This document shows, piece by piece, positions 25,639 through 33,634 of a stretch of DNA of 64,000 nucleotides. Both the position numbers and the translations under genes were made by a program. This DNA is from Streptomyces sp. RB17 (lineage in GTDB: Bacteria > Actinomycetota > Actinomycetes > Streptomycetales > Streptomycetaceae). Under the pieces are notes generated by a model. The model was not told the DNA's origin. It saw only the letters and a list, made by a program, of their open reading frames with translations, and did not search any database. The stretch lies in the NCBI RefSeq assembly GCF_009604455.1, contig NZ_WEGL01000001.1:682001-746000 (forward strand), given 5' to 3'. Position 1 is the first letter of the stretch, and the number at the start of each line of letters is the position of its first letter.

Positions 25639-26060
25639 GGCGGGCGTGTGACGTGGGTGTTTCCGGGTACCGGGAAGCGGTCCGCATGGTGAAATCAGGC
25701 GGGCTGTGGCAGCGTGATTCTCGCCACCCTTGATAAGGGTTGCGCTCAGATGAGCGGATCATGGGCGACTGCACTTCTCCAAGGGGTGGCACTGGGTGCC
25801 ACCCCTTGATTGTTCATCGATCGAAATCAGACGTGCGGGATGGGCGCTCATCTGAGCGAAATTCCGGCCCCTTGGAGGAGCTTGCGTTCAAGAAGTGAAC
25901 ACATCTGGCGGTGCTGGCTTGCCAAGCCTTGACTTTCGATCCGCTGGCGGACGACTGGTTACGGGCTCATGACGCACAAGTGGACGTACCCATGCGCCTT
26001 CGATCTGGGTATGTTCCTGGCCGTCAGGGCAGCCACCGTGGCCTCAAGGAGTCGAGACCC
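25639..26060 (+). promoter_or_regulatory. Palindrome-rich leader of ppdK
   Basis: This 422-bp gap has no gene. It contains ACCCTTGATAAGGGT (25726-25740); CGCTCAGATGAGCG (25743-25756) and its exact reverse complement CGCTCATCTGAGCG (25845-25858); a hairpin AAGGGGTGGCA/TGCCACCCCTT (25781-25791, 25797-25807); and CTCCAAGGGG (25777-25786), which can instead pair with CCCCTTGGAG (25868-25877). The AAGGGG segment can thus form either of two exclusive stems. Protein operators or an attenuator of ppdK are plausible; no known riboswitch class was recognised. Confidence 0.6.
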
Positions 26061-28781
26061 GTGTCGGAAAACAAAGAACCCCACGTAGTGAAGTTCGTTT
26101 ACGACTTCACCGAGGGCAACAAGGACCTCAAGGACCTCCTCGGCGGCAAGGGCGCCAACCTCGCCGAGATGACCAACCTCGGTCTGCCGGTCCCTCCCGG
26201 CTTCACCATCACCACCGAGGCCTGCAAGGTCTACCTGGAGAGCGGCGAGGAGCCCGCGGCACTGCGTGACGAGGTGAGTGCGCACCTCGACGCCCTCGAG
26301 TCCCGCATGGGCAAGAAGCTCGGCCAGCCCGACAACCCGCTGCTGGTGTCCGTCCGCTCCGGCGCCAAGTTCTCCATGCCCGGCATGATGGACACGGTCC
26401 TGAACATCGGCCTGTCGGACAAGTCGGTGCAGGGCCTGGCCAAGCAGGCCGGCGACGACCGGTTCGCCTGGGACTCCTACCGCCGCCTGATCCAGATGTT
26501 CGGCAAGACCGTCCTCGGCGTCGACGGTGACCTCTTCGAAGAGGCCCTCGAGGCGGCCAAGGAGGCCAAGAAGGTCACGGTCGACACCGACCTGGAGGCC
26601 GCCGACCTGAAGAAGCTGGTCACCACCTTCAAGAAGATCGTCAAGAAGGAGGCCGGCCGGGACTTCCCGCAGGACCCGCGCGAGCAGATGGACCTCGCCA
26701 TCAAGGCGGTCTTCGACTCGTGGAACGGCGACCGGGCCAAGCTCTACCGCCGCCAGGAGCGCATCCCGCACGACCTCGGCACGGCCGTCAATGTCTGCTC
26801 GATGGTCTTCGGCAACCTGGGCCCCGACTCCGGCACGGGCGTCGCCTTCACCCGTGACCCCGCCTCCGGCCACCAGGGCGTCTACGGCGACTACCTGCAG
26901 AACGCCCAGGGCGAGGACGTCGTCGCGGGCATCCGCAACACCGTCCCCCTGGCCGAGCTGGAGTCGATCGACAAGAAGTCGTACGACCAGCTCATGCAGA
27001 TCATGGAGACGCTGGAGAACCACTACAAGGACCTGTGCGACATCGAGTTCACGATCGAGCGCGGTCAGCTGTGGATGCTCCAGACCCGCGTCGGCAAGCG
27101 CACCGCCGGCGCCGCCTTCCGCATCGCGACCCAGCTCGTCGACCAGGGCCTGATCGACGAGACGGAGGCCCTCCAGCGCGTCACCGGCGCTCAGTTGGCC
27201 CAGCTGATGTTCCCGCGCTTCGACGAGCAGGCGAAGGTCGACAAGGTGGCGCGCGGCATCGCCGCGTCTCCTGGCGCGGCGGTGGGCAGGGCGGTCTTCG
27301 ACTCCTACACGGCCGTCAAGTGGTCCCGCTCCGGCGAGAAGGTCATCCTGGTCCGCCGCGAGACGAACCCCGACGACCTGGACGGCATGATCGCGGCGGA
27401 AGGCATCCTCACCTCCCGCGGCGGCAAGACCTCCCACGCGGCCGTGGTGGCCCGAGGCATGGGCAAGACCTGTGTCTGCGGCGCGGAGGAGCTGGAGGTC
27501 GACACCAAGCGCCGCCGTATGACGGTCCCCGGCGGACACGTCGTCGAGGAGGGCGACGTGATCTCCATCGACGGCTCGTCGGGCAAGGTCTACCTGGGCG
27601 AGGTCCCGGTGGTTCCGTCCCCCGTGGTGGAGTACTTCGAGGGCCGGATGCACCCGGGCGCCGACGACGCGGACGAACTGGTCGAGGCGGTCCACCGCAT
27701 GATGGCCTTCGCCGACCGCAAGCGCCGCCTGCGCGTCCGCGCCAACGCGGACAACGCCGAGGACGCGCTGCGCGCCCGCCGCTTCGGCGCCCAGGGCATC
27801 GGCCTGTGCCGCACGGAGCACATGTTCCTCGGTGAGCGTCGCGAGATGGTCGAGAAGCTGATCCTGGCGGACACGGAGAGTGAGCGCGAGGCGGCCCTGT
27901 CCGAGCTGCTCCCCCTCCAGAAGAAGGACTTCGTCGAACTCTTCGAGGCGATGGACGGCCTCCCGGTCACCATCCGCCTCCTCGACCCCCCGCTGCACGA
28001 GTTCCTCCCCGACATCACGGAGCTGTCGGTCCGCGTGGCCCTGGCCGAGTCCCGCCAGGAGCCGCACGAGAACGAGCTGCGCCTGCTCCAGGCGGTGCAC
28101 CGCCTGCACGAGCAGAACCCGATGCTGGGCCTGCGCGGCGTACGCCTCGGCCTCGTCATCCCCGGCCTCTTCACGATGCAGGTCCGCGCGATCGCCGAGG
28201 CGGCGGCGGAGCGCAAGTCCGCGAAGGGCGACCCGCGCGCGGAGGTCATGATCCCGCTCGTCGGCACGGTCCAGGAGCTGGAGATCGTCCGCGAGGAGGC
28301 CGACAAGGTCATCGCGGAGGTCGAGGCGGCGACGGGTACGCAGCTGAAGCTGGCGATCGGCACGATGATCGAACTCCCGCGAGCCGCCCTGACGGCGGGT
28401 CAGATCGCCGAGGCGGCGGAGTTCTTCTCCTTCGGCACGAACGACCTGACGCAGACGGTGTGGGGCTTCAGCCGCGACGACGTGGAAGCGAGCTTCTTCA
28501 CCGCATACCTGGAGAAGGGCATCTTCGGCGTCAGCCCCTTCGAGACGATCGACAGGGACGGCGTCGGCTCCCTGGTGAAGTCGGCGGCGGAGGCGGGCCG
28601 GCGTACCCGCCCCGACCTGAAGCTCGGCGTCTGCGGCGAGCACGGCGGCGACCCCGAGTCCGTCCACTTCTTCCACGAGGTCGGCCTGGACTACGTCTCC
28701 TGCTCCCCCTTCCGCATCCCGGTGGCCCGCCTGGAGGCAGGGCGCGCGGCGACGCAGTCAGCGGGCAGCGACCACCGCTAG
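26061..28781 (+). CDS. ppdK: Pyruvate, phosphate dikinase
   Basis: Interconverts pyruvate, ATP and phosphate with phosphoenolpyruvate, AMP and diphosphate, linking glycolysis and gluconeogenesis. The 906-residue enzyme has the N-terminal ATP-grasp domain (LLGGKGANLAEMTNLGLPVPPGF), the central phosphohistidine domain with GGKTSHAAVVARGMG (catalytic His), and the C-terminal PEP barrel (GIGLCRTEHMF, FSFGTNDLTQTVWG, LGVCGEHGGDP with catalytic Cys). Start GTG 26061 has AGGAG upstream and gives the conserved SENKE N-terminus. Its terminator DNA appears to be the target of the downstream island. Confidence 0.97.
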   Translation: MSENKEPHVVKFVYDFTEGNKDLKDLLGGKGANLAEMTNLGLPVPPGFTITTEACKVYLESGEEPAALRDEVSAHLDALESRMGKKLGQPDNPLLVSVRSGAKFSMPGMMDTVLNIGLSDKSVQGLAKQAGDDRFAWDSYRRLIQMFGKTVLGVDGDLFEEALEAAKEAKKVTVDTDLEAADLKKLVTTFKKIVKKEAGRDFPQDPREQMDLAIKAVFDSWNGDRAKLYRRQERIPHDLGTAVNVCSMVFGNLGPDSGTGVAFTRDPASGHQGVYGDYLQNAQGEDVVAGIRNTVPLAELESIDKKSYDQLMQIMETLENHYKDLCDIEFTIERGQLWMLQTRVGKRTAGAAFRIATQLVDQGLIDETEALQRVTGAQLAQLMFPRFDEQAKVDKVARGIAASPGAAVGRAVFDSYTAVKWSRSGEKVILVRRETNPDDLDGMIAAEGILTSRGGKTSHAAVVARGMGKTCVCGAEELEVDTKRRRMTVPGGHVVEEGDVISIDGSSGKVYLGEVPVVPSPVVEYFEGRMHPGADDADELVEAVHRMMAFADRKRRLRVRANADNAEDALRARRFGAQGIGLCRTEHMFLGERREMVEKLILADTESEREAALSELLPLQKKDFVELFEAMDGLPVTIRLLDPPLHEFLPDITELSVRVALAESRQEPHENELRLLQAVHRLHEQNPMLGLRGVRLGLVIPGLFTMQVRAIAEAAAERKSAKGDPRAEVMIPLVGTVQELEIVREEADKVIAEVEAATGTQLKLAIGTMIELPRAALTAGQIAEAAEFFSFGTNDLTQTVWGFSRDDVEASFFTAYLEKGIFGVSPFETIDRDGVGSLVKSAAEAGRRTRPDLKLGVCGEHGGDPESVHFFHEVGLDYVSCSPFRIPVARLEAGRAATQSAGSDHR

Positions 28782-28802
28782 GCCCACCCGGCCCCGCGAG
28801 CC

Positions 28803-28898
28803 CCGGAGCCGCCGTCGGTCCCCGACCCTCACCGATCGGCGACGGCTCCGGCGCACGAAAGAGGAGAGGCGACACCCTGTGCGGGGGTGCCGCCTCTC
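28803..28898 (+). terminator. Two consecutive hairpins after ppdK
   Basis: First hairpin: CCGGAGCCG pairs with CGGCTCCGG within 28803-28851. Second: GAGAGGCGACACC (28864-28876) pairs with GGTGCCGCCTCTC (28886-28898), 12 of 13 bases. The right arm of the second hairpin is also copy 1 of the attachment-like repeat. Confidence 0.75.
28872..28898 (+). repeat. Att-like repeat, copy 1 (in ppdK terminator)
   Basis: The sequence running from ACACCCTGTGCGGGGG through TGCCGCCTCTC is repeated with few changes at 32404 and 33793. Here it forms most of the terminator hairpin of ppdK; the other copies lack the matching left arm. This suggests it is the chromosomal site used by integrating elements. Confidence 0.65.
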
Positions 28899-29015
28899 TG
28901 TGCATCATCCGCGGAGACTGTCGAGGCTGCGTCGCTGACCAGGCAAAATGGTGTTCGTTGGCGTCGGTTGCCGTTGCACCAGCGTGAAGCCGTTGGGCTA
29001 CCGCGGAGGTCTGCC

Positions 29016-29349
29016 ATGCCCCGAACCATCTGGAGCGGCGCGATCAGCTTCGGAGTCGTCACGCAAGGGCCACGAGCTGTCGAAGACGCAGGTCATCCCT
29101 ATCACGGATGAGGAACTGAGCAACCTCCCGCTGCCGACCGCGAAGGCCATCGAGATCGCCGCCTTCGTGCCCCAGGAGTCCGTATCGAAGGTGAAGGCCG
29201 CCCGCGGCGAGGACACCGGGCCGGCCGAGGTACACGAGCTGCCGCAGCCGAGGAAGAAGACGGCCGCGAAGAAGCAGCCTGCCAAGAAGGCTACGGCGAA
29301 GAAGACGACGGCGAAGAAGACCACGGGGCGACGGCCGCGCAGCGCCTGA
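29016..29349 (+). pseudogene. Ku DNA-end-binding protein, internally deleted and frameshifted
   Basis: ATG 29016, with GGAGG upstream, opens the typical bacterial Ku N-terminus PRTIWSGAISFGVVT. After about 29062 the sequence jumps into another frame and resumes with Ku residues GHELSKTQVIPITDEELSNLPLPTAKAIEIAAFVP, then jumps again after PQESVS to the acidic/lysine-rich tail (RKKTAAKKQPAKKATAKK). Two deletions have removed most of the Ku ring, so NHEJ activity is excluded. Full-length actinobacterial Ku has about 270-370 residues. Only a remnant; any functional Ku must be elsewhere. Confidence 0.8.
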
Positions 29350-29483
29350 TCTCGGCGCGTCGGGTCCGCTGCGTCCCGTCTTTTCATGGGCATATCCCCC
29401 GTTTGTGAGGGGCCGTGCTGGGCACACGGGACTCACCGCTGAACGCGGACAAGTCGTTGACCACGGCAGGAGGCGTGTCTGCC

Positions 29484-29657
29484 ATGTCGGCTGGTGAGAA
29501 GGCGAAGGCCAAGGCCGAGCAGGCCAAAGGAAAGATCAAGAGGGCCACGGGACGAGCCGCCGTTGATGACCCGATGGTCGCCGAGGGCCAGGCGGAAAAG
29601 TCCAAGGGTGACGCACGCCAGGCCAAGGAGAAGATCAAGGACATGTTCAAGCGCTGA
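29484..29657 (+). CDS. CsbD family small stress protein
   Basis: A 57-residue, Lys/Ala-rich product (MSAGEKAKAKAEQAKGKIKRATG, then GQAEKSKGDARQAKEKIKDMF) with the repeated KGKxK/AxGDxxxxxEKxK pattern of CsbD-like proteins, predicted as a charged helical bundle. Members are induced by general stress; their molecular role is unknown. ATG 29484 lies 10 bases behind AGGAGG. A strong terminator follows. It is the one intact-looking gene at this end of the island. Confidence 0.85.
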   Translation: MSAGEKAKAKAEQAKGKIKRATGRAAVDDPMVAEGQAEKSKGDARQAKEKIKDMFKR

Positions 29658-29681
29658 TCCCTGGCGCCGCTCATGAGTGCT

Positions 29682-29712
29682 GGGCCCTCACCCCGACAAG
29701 GGGTGAGGGCCC
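29682..29712 (+). terminator. Terminator of the CsbD-like gene
   Basis: Perfect 13-bp inverted repeat GGGCCCTCACCCC / GGGGTGAGGGCCC with a 5-nt loop, then TTTCTGCT. It also reads as a terminator on the other strand. Confidence 0.9.
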
Positions 29713-29784
29713 TTTCTGCTGCCGAAGTCGTCGCGGAACCGAACGCCGGACACACGGCCCACTTTCAAAGGGGAGGGGAACACC

Positions 29785-29850
29785 ATGGGATGGATCAAAG
29801 AAGCCAAGGCGAACGCCATCAAGGAACACGCCGCAACGCGCCATAGTTGA
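29785..29850 (+). pseudogene. 21-codon stub of a truncated small gene
   Basis: A strong AGGGGAGGGG site precedes ATG 29785, which encodes MGWIKEAKANAIKEHAATRH and then a TGA. The start resembles small Streptomyces proteins beginning MGW(x)nEAKANxxKEHA, so the rest of the gene seems lost. Family match is from memory and tentative. Confidence 0.45.
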
Positions 29851-30028
29851 AGGCTGAACCACAACAGCAGATCCCAGCAGACTGACGCGACGCGACGCCC
29901 GACGAGCTGGGTCGCTCAGCAGTAGCCGGAGAAGCGGGCGTGCTGCCAGGCGCCGCCATCCCGGTGGAGAGCCTGAACGCTCCCCTCGAACACGGCCCGA
30001 CGGAGTCGGTTGTGCCGCAGAGGCGGCG

Positions 30029-30068
30029 AAGGGGCTGTCCCACCCGGCAACCGGTGGAACAGCCCCTT
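30029..30068. terminator. Hairpin within the island
   Basis: AAGGGGCTGT (30029-30038) pairs with ACAGCCCCTT (30059-30068), with inner CACC/GGTG pairing as well. Terminator-like in both directions, although no intact gene ends here, so it may belong to a lost gene. Confidence 0.65.
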
Positions 30069-30374
30069 CAACCTCGTCCGCCAGCGCAGCGGTTCGGACA
30101 GCCGATCTCCGAGGCGCATCCCGCCGTCCCCCAGCCGATCACAACGGCCACCGCCAGGGCCCGTCTCCGCAACCGCCGTAAGGACCCGTTGCCCCCATCA
30201 CCAGGAACCGACCCACCGCACTGATCTTGAAGTGCCCGCCGAGTCAACCCTGGGACTGCAACTTGGCGTGCGGACGGCGGAGTCTCAATGGCCTGGCACC
30301 GCGCCAGCACGCCGGCGCCCTGGTTCGGAAGATCGCGTGATCGGATCCGGCCCGATCTGGCAAGACGCTGACCT

Positions 30375-30393
30375 GCGCGTCCCTGGGACGCGC
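30375..30393. promoter_or_regulatory. Perfect 19-bp palindrome
   Basis: GCGCGTCCC-T-GGGACGCGC: two 9-bp arms around one base, in a region without genes. Its symmetry suggests a dimeric protein site left from a lost regulator. Confidence 0.4.
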
Positions 30394-30574
30394 CCGGCGT
30401 TCCCCGCTGTTCCCCATCGCTCGCTGTCCGATCAGGCACGCAGAAGGCACGTGTGACCCTCTCTCGTGGGCTTGCGCCGCCCTGTGCGCGCAGCGGTGAA
30501 CCGCGATGGCGCACCGTGATCCTAGTGGTGGATCGCGCGGCGCTTTGGGACACACGTGACGTTACGATCGCGCG

Positions 30575-30841
30575 ATGGAAGTCGCTCAGGCGGTGCAGGA
30601 AAATGGGCAGGTTCCGGGTTGGTTGCTGCTGGCGTTGTTCGCCGCCGGAACGTCCTGCCTCTGCTTGGGGCTGGCATTCGTGCGGGACTTCCGGGGCCTG
30701 TCGAGCCATATTGCGGCTGCCGCGCGCGACCAGGACGCGCAGCGCATCATCAACAAGATCATTGGATGGATCTTCATCATCGGTGGTGCCGTCTTCGTGT
30801 ATGGCGCGACGACTGTCACGATTGAGTTGATCACAAGCTGA
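30575..30841 (+). CDS. Small two-helix membrane protein
   Basis: An 88-residue product with two hydrophobic helices: residues ~15-35 (WLLLALFAAGTSCLCLGLAF) and ~63-83 (IIGWIFIIGGAVFVYGATT), joined by a polar, basic loop with ARDQDAQRI. GC content is lower than in core genes, in keeping with the accessory setting. No family was recognised and no ribosome site is obvious at ATG 30575. It could be a small phage or plasmid membrane protein. Confidence 0.55.
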   Translation: MEVAQAVQENGQVPGWLLLALFAAGTSCLCLGLAFVRDFRGLSSHIAAAARDQDAQRIINKIIGWIFIIGGAVFVYGATTVTIELITS

Positions 30842-30956
30842 CAGGTGGTGCCCTCAGCAGACCCGCCAACCCGCCGGCGCACCGTCTGGGGCCTGTCAGT
30901 TGGCCACGAGGTCGGTGGAACGGCTTTGGCAGGGAGCTGCTTTGGCGCGAGTGATC

Positions 30957-31246
30957 TGGGGAAGCGCTGGCAGGTGCGCTACCGGGACTTGTCCGGCAAG
31001 CAGCGCAAGGAGAACCTCGAGAAGAAGGCTGCCGCGGACTCCCGTGCCGCCTAGGCGGCGACTGAGCTCGACGACGGCACCTTCGTGAACCGGGAGTTGG
31101 GCAAGCAGAAATTCAGAACCATCGCTGAACGCTGGCAGGAGACGGTCGTACACCGCGAGCGGACGGAGACGAACGTTGAGCGGTCGGCGTTCATCGCGCC
31201 GTCGACCTTTGCGACGCCCTGGAACGTCTGCACCAGCAGACCTGAA
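30957..31246 (+). pseudogene. Tyrosine integrase, N-terminal relic with in-frame stop
   Basis: The frame reads GKRWQVRYRDLSGKQRKENLEKKA, then TAG at 31052-31054, then continues in the same frame as ATELDDGTFVNRELGKQKFRTIAERWQE and VVHRERTETNVERSAF. This is the Arg/Lys-rich arm-binding and SAM-like N-terminal part of actinomycete phage-type integrases. The sequence then loses similarity. The catalytic end is found about 1 kb downstream (to 32367), so the gene was broken by a stop and by an insertion of other DNA. Confidence 0.75.
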
Positions 31247-31458
31247 GATGGCTCACAATGAAGCCGTCAGAGGTCTTCTATCCGGAGACCAACCGCTTCA
31301 TCCGGAGGCGGTGAAGGCACTCATCGTGACGGCGTCTCCCTGGTACCGCGCCCTGTTTAAAGGTTGTCCCGTAAGTGACTTTCGGGGTCCTGGATCCTGG
31401 CCGGCCTTGTGCTGAAAACTGCGTGACATCGTCCGTCATGCGCGTGGATCATGGGCGG

Positions 31459-31671
31459 ATGGCGCGACTCCGTGACATCGTCTTCGACTGCGCTCATCCC
31501 GCTGCCACGGCCCGCTTCTGGGCCGCGGCTCTCGACGGTTACGCCGTCGCACCCTACGACGATGCGGAACTGGCACGTCTGCGCTCTCTGGGGATCACCA
31601 GCACCGAAGACGACGTTCTGCCTGTCCCTGACAGACTGATTACCACCAGCGGCTGCCCAGCCCCGGAATGA
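31459..31671 (+). pseudogene. VOC/glyoxalase-like protein, N-terminal fragment
   Basis: ATG 31459 opens MARLRDIVFDCAHPAATARFWAAALDGYAV and ...EDDVLPVPD, the first beta-alpha-beta module of a vicinal-oxygen-chelate protein of about 120-140 residues. The frame ends after 70 codons at TGA 31671, immediately before the transposase fragment. It was most likely cut by the insertion. Confidence 0.7.
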
Positions 31672-31680
31672 TCTGTACTG

Positions 31681-32156
31681 ATCGTGGACGGCACCCTGGT
31701 CCCCACCCGCGACCACACCATCGCCGAGCAGTCGAAGAACTACCGCTACTCGACCGATCACCAAGTCCCCATCGACGCCGACACCCGGCTGATCGTCACC
31801 GTCGGCCAGCCTGTCCCGGGCAACCGAAACGACTGCAAGGCATGGGAGATGTCCGGCGCGAAAGATGCCGTCGGCCGCACGACGGTGATCGCCGACGGCG
31901 GTTACCGGGGTACCGGCCTGGTCGTTCCGCATCGCCGCGAACGTGGCCAGGCCGAACTCCCTGCCTGGAAGGAGGAACACAACACCTCTCACCGCAAGGT
32001 CCGTGCCCGGGTCGAGCACGCCTTCGCCCGCATGAAGGGCTGGATGATTCTCCGCGACTGCCGCTTGAAAGGCGCCGGTGTCCACCACGCCATGCTCGGC
32101 ATCGCCCGCCTGCACTGCTCGTTTGCTGTACATCAGCGGGACTGGCGGAGCGATCC
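31681..32156 (+). mobile_element. IS5-type (DDE_Tnp_4) transposase, C-terminal fragment
   Basis: The reading frame starts mid-domain with LIVDGTLVPTRDH (the first catalytic Asp), followed by VTVGQPVPGNRNDCKAWE, VIADGGYRGTGLVVPHR (second Asp) and VRARVEHAFARMKGWMILRDCRL (Glu). The N-terminal third with the helix-turn-helix is missing, and the frame runs into integrase sequence without a stop. A GGTTGTCCCGTAA element near 31363-31375 resembles an IS terminal repeat, but no partner end was found. Not autonomous. Confidence 0.8.
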
Positions 32157-32179
32157 GGCGTGGCAGTTGGGCGAAAGTG

Positions 32180-32367
32180 TGGGCCCGGAACGTCAAGCGG
32201 CCGAACGTCCACCTGAAGAAGTCGGGCAGCAAGGTCCGGTGCCCGAGGACACGACGCTTCACGATCTGCGGCACTTCTACGCCTCAGTCCTGATCAAGAA
32301 TGGGGCGACCCCGAAGCAGGTGCAGATGAGGCTTGGTCACGCCAAGCCATCGACCCTCCAGGTATGA
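32180..32367 (+). pseudogene. Tyrosine integrase, C-terminal catalytic relic
   Basis: In frame with the transposase fragment, the sequence reads TTLHDLRHFYASVLIKNGATPKQVQMRLGHAKPSTLQV and stops at TGA 32367. This contains the catalytic HxLRH box (HDLRH) and the LGH box of tyrosine recombinases. The final segment with the nucleophile Tyr (usually within ~10 residues of LGHA) is missing or altered: STLQV-stop replaces the expected STTLDVYGHL. An att-like repeat lies 37 bp behind the stop. Confidence 0.8.
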
Positions 32368-32370
32368 GAG

Positions 32371-32403
32371 ACGGCTGACTTCCCAGCTCAGGAAGTCAGC
32401 CGT
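32371..32403. terminator. Perfect hairpin between integrase relic and att-like repeat
   Basis: ACGGCTGACTTCC (32371-32383) and GGAAGTCAGCCGT (32391-32403) form a 13-bp perfect stem with a 7-nt loop. It lies right against att-like copy 2, so it is either a terminator or part of the attachment region. Confidence 0.7.
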
Positions 32404-32436
32404 ACACACTGTGCGGGGGATGCCGCCTCTCCGTGC
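32404..32436 (+). repeat. Att-like repeat, copy 2
   Basis: ACACACTGTGCGGGGG, one added base, then TGCCGCCTCTCCGTGC, matching the ppdK terminator copy at 28872. The similarity continues weakly (32437-32485) to the DNA just upstream of the Ku relic (28948-28990). It directly follows an integrase 3' end, the usual layout of an att site. Confidence 0.65.
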
Positions 32437-32918
32437 ACTTGGGTGTGTCGGCGTCGGCTGCCGTCGGTACGGTCCGAAGCCGAAGACCTCGTCGTGCCCT
32501 GCGGGTGCGGCCGGCGTACGTCGACGTAGTAGCCGCCTGCGGTGGTGGCGGCGACGTCGGTCGGTCAGCTCCATCAGGCCACGGGAGCCGTGGAACCCGG
32601 CACCCACCCGGCGCGAACAGCCGGGGCACCGGCCTGCCCATGGCCGGACGGGCAAACAGAAACGGCCTGCCGGACAAACCGACGGGCCGTCATGTCAATT
32701 TGAGCTGATCACTTTATCGCCTGGCCTCCAGAGGCGCCATCGGCGCTGAGCCACATATCGCAGACATGCCAGCGTCTGGCCTAAAACCGCAGGTCGAGCC
32801 GTTATTTCAGGCAGTTCGCACGGAAAGCGTGATGAGGCTGGATGCAACTCAACGCTTGCATCCTCGAATCAATCGGACAGTTCCCTCGGCTATGCGAGGA
32901 GAGAGGACGTGACGCAAG
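32437..32918. other. Spacer without a convincing gene
   Basis: The first ~50 bp are a degenerate copy of the region upstream of the Ku relic. The rest is GC-rich with no gene-like frame; ACGGCC and GGCCGT around 32664-32691 can form a hairpin. Base composition becomes AT-richer from 32690 towards the next gene. Confidence 0.5.
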
Positions 32919-33479
32919 ATGTTCCCCAAGCGCAAGGTGACGCGCAACCGGCGCCCGGACGAGGACACTCCCTCGAGGCGTGCCCGCCTGAGTGCGAGGT
33001 CGGCGGCCCTGATCGTGCTCGGCAGCGGGATGGTAGGTCTCTCGGCGGCGCCTATGGCGCACGCCGCAGGTCATGATTCGCTCAAGACCTTCCGCTCAAG
33101 CAGTACCTTCACCGCCCCCGAGCATGGTGCGCACGACACCGACGACGACGCTGCTGCCGACGACCGGGCGGGCTTCAAGGACGACACCGACGACGACGCT
33201 GCTGTCGACGACCGGGCGGGCTTCAAGGACGACACCGACGACGACGCTGCTGCCGACGACCGGGCGGGCTTCAAGGACGACACCGACGACGACGCTGCTG
33301 CCGACGACCGGGCGGAGTTCAAGGATGGCGCCGACGACCGGATGGACTTCGTCGACGATGACGGGCTGCGGATTACCGTCATCGTCAACAACAATAACAA
33401 CAATGCCGCCGGAAACAACAACAACAACAATAATAATGTGGGCGGTCGCACGAACACCAACAACAACAACAACGGCTGA
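32919..33479 (+). CDS. Secreted acidic-repeat protein with poly-Asn tail
   Basis: A 186-residue product. A basic N-terminus leads into a signal peptide (ALIVLGSGMVGLSAAPMAHA, cleavage near residue 49). Four 16-residue repeats (DDTDDDAAADDRAGFK type) cover residues ~73-136, followed by MDFVDDDGLRITVIVNN and a tail of Asn runs broken by Gly, Val, Arg and Thr. The mature chain is extremely acidic, then uncharged; it is likely disordered, with possible calcium or cell-surface binding. No family was recognised. Start ATG 32919; the ribosome site is weak. A terminator follows directly. Confidence 0.75.
   Translation: MFPKRKVTRNRRPDEDTPSRRARLSARSAALIVLGSGMVGLSAAPMAHAAGHDSLKTFRSSSTFTAPEHGAHDTDDDAAADDRAGFKDDTDDDAAVDDRAGFKDDTDDDAAADDRAGFKDDTDDDAAADDRAEFKDGADDRMDFVDDDGLRITVIVNNNNNNAAGNNNNNNNNVGGRTNTNNNNNG
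33135..33326 (+). repeat. 48-bp tandem repeat, four units
   Basis: Units at 33135-33182, 33183-33230, 33231-33278 and 33279-33326 start GACACCGACGACGACGCTG and are nearly identical; the last diverges at its end. They keep frame and encode the 16-residue acidic repeat. Near-identity of DNA points to recent expansion. Confidence 0.9.
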
Positions 33480-33480
33480 T

Positions 33481-33536
33481 TTCAGGGTCTGGGTGGATGG
33501 AAAAAGTCATACGCCCAGACCCTGAATGCTCTTCAG
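33481..33536 (+). terminator. Terminator of the acidic-repeat gene
   Basis: TTCAGGGTCTGGG (33481-33493) and CCCAGACCCTGAA (33524-33536) form a perfect 13-bp stem just after the stop codon; the 30-nt loop is long. Confidence 0.7.
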
Positions 33537-33634
33537 CAACACGACATGCGCGGCTGCTTCGCGCGAACCTTAATGCCGGCCGAGTGGCCATCGCGTTCCC
33601 AGCACGTTCTTTCGCGTGGGCGGCGATCGGCCCG

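Larger units (their letters stand above)
29851..30574. other. Gene-poor segment of the island
   Basis: No reading frame here has convincing codon usage or recognisable motifs. The segment holds a hairpin at 30029-30068 and a 9-bp palindrome at 30375-30393. It probably consists of rearranged remnants. Confidence 0.5.

Noticed and set aside
25959..28676. 905-codon open frame antisense to ppdK
   Set aside because: Its codon usage follows from third-position GC of ppdK; no motifs or ribosome site. ppdK itself has all catalytic motifs.
31176..31415. 79-codon frame starting MSGRRSSRRRPL
   Set aside because: No ribosome site or motif; it crosses the border of the integrase relic and the putative IS end.
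33071..33472. Poly-Leu/Ser minus-strand frame in the repeat gene
   Set aside because: It is the complement of the Asn runs and acidic repeats; the plus strand has a start, signal peptide and terminator.
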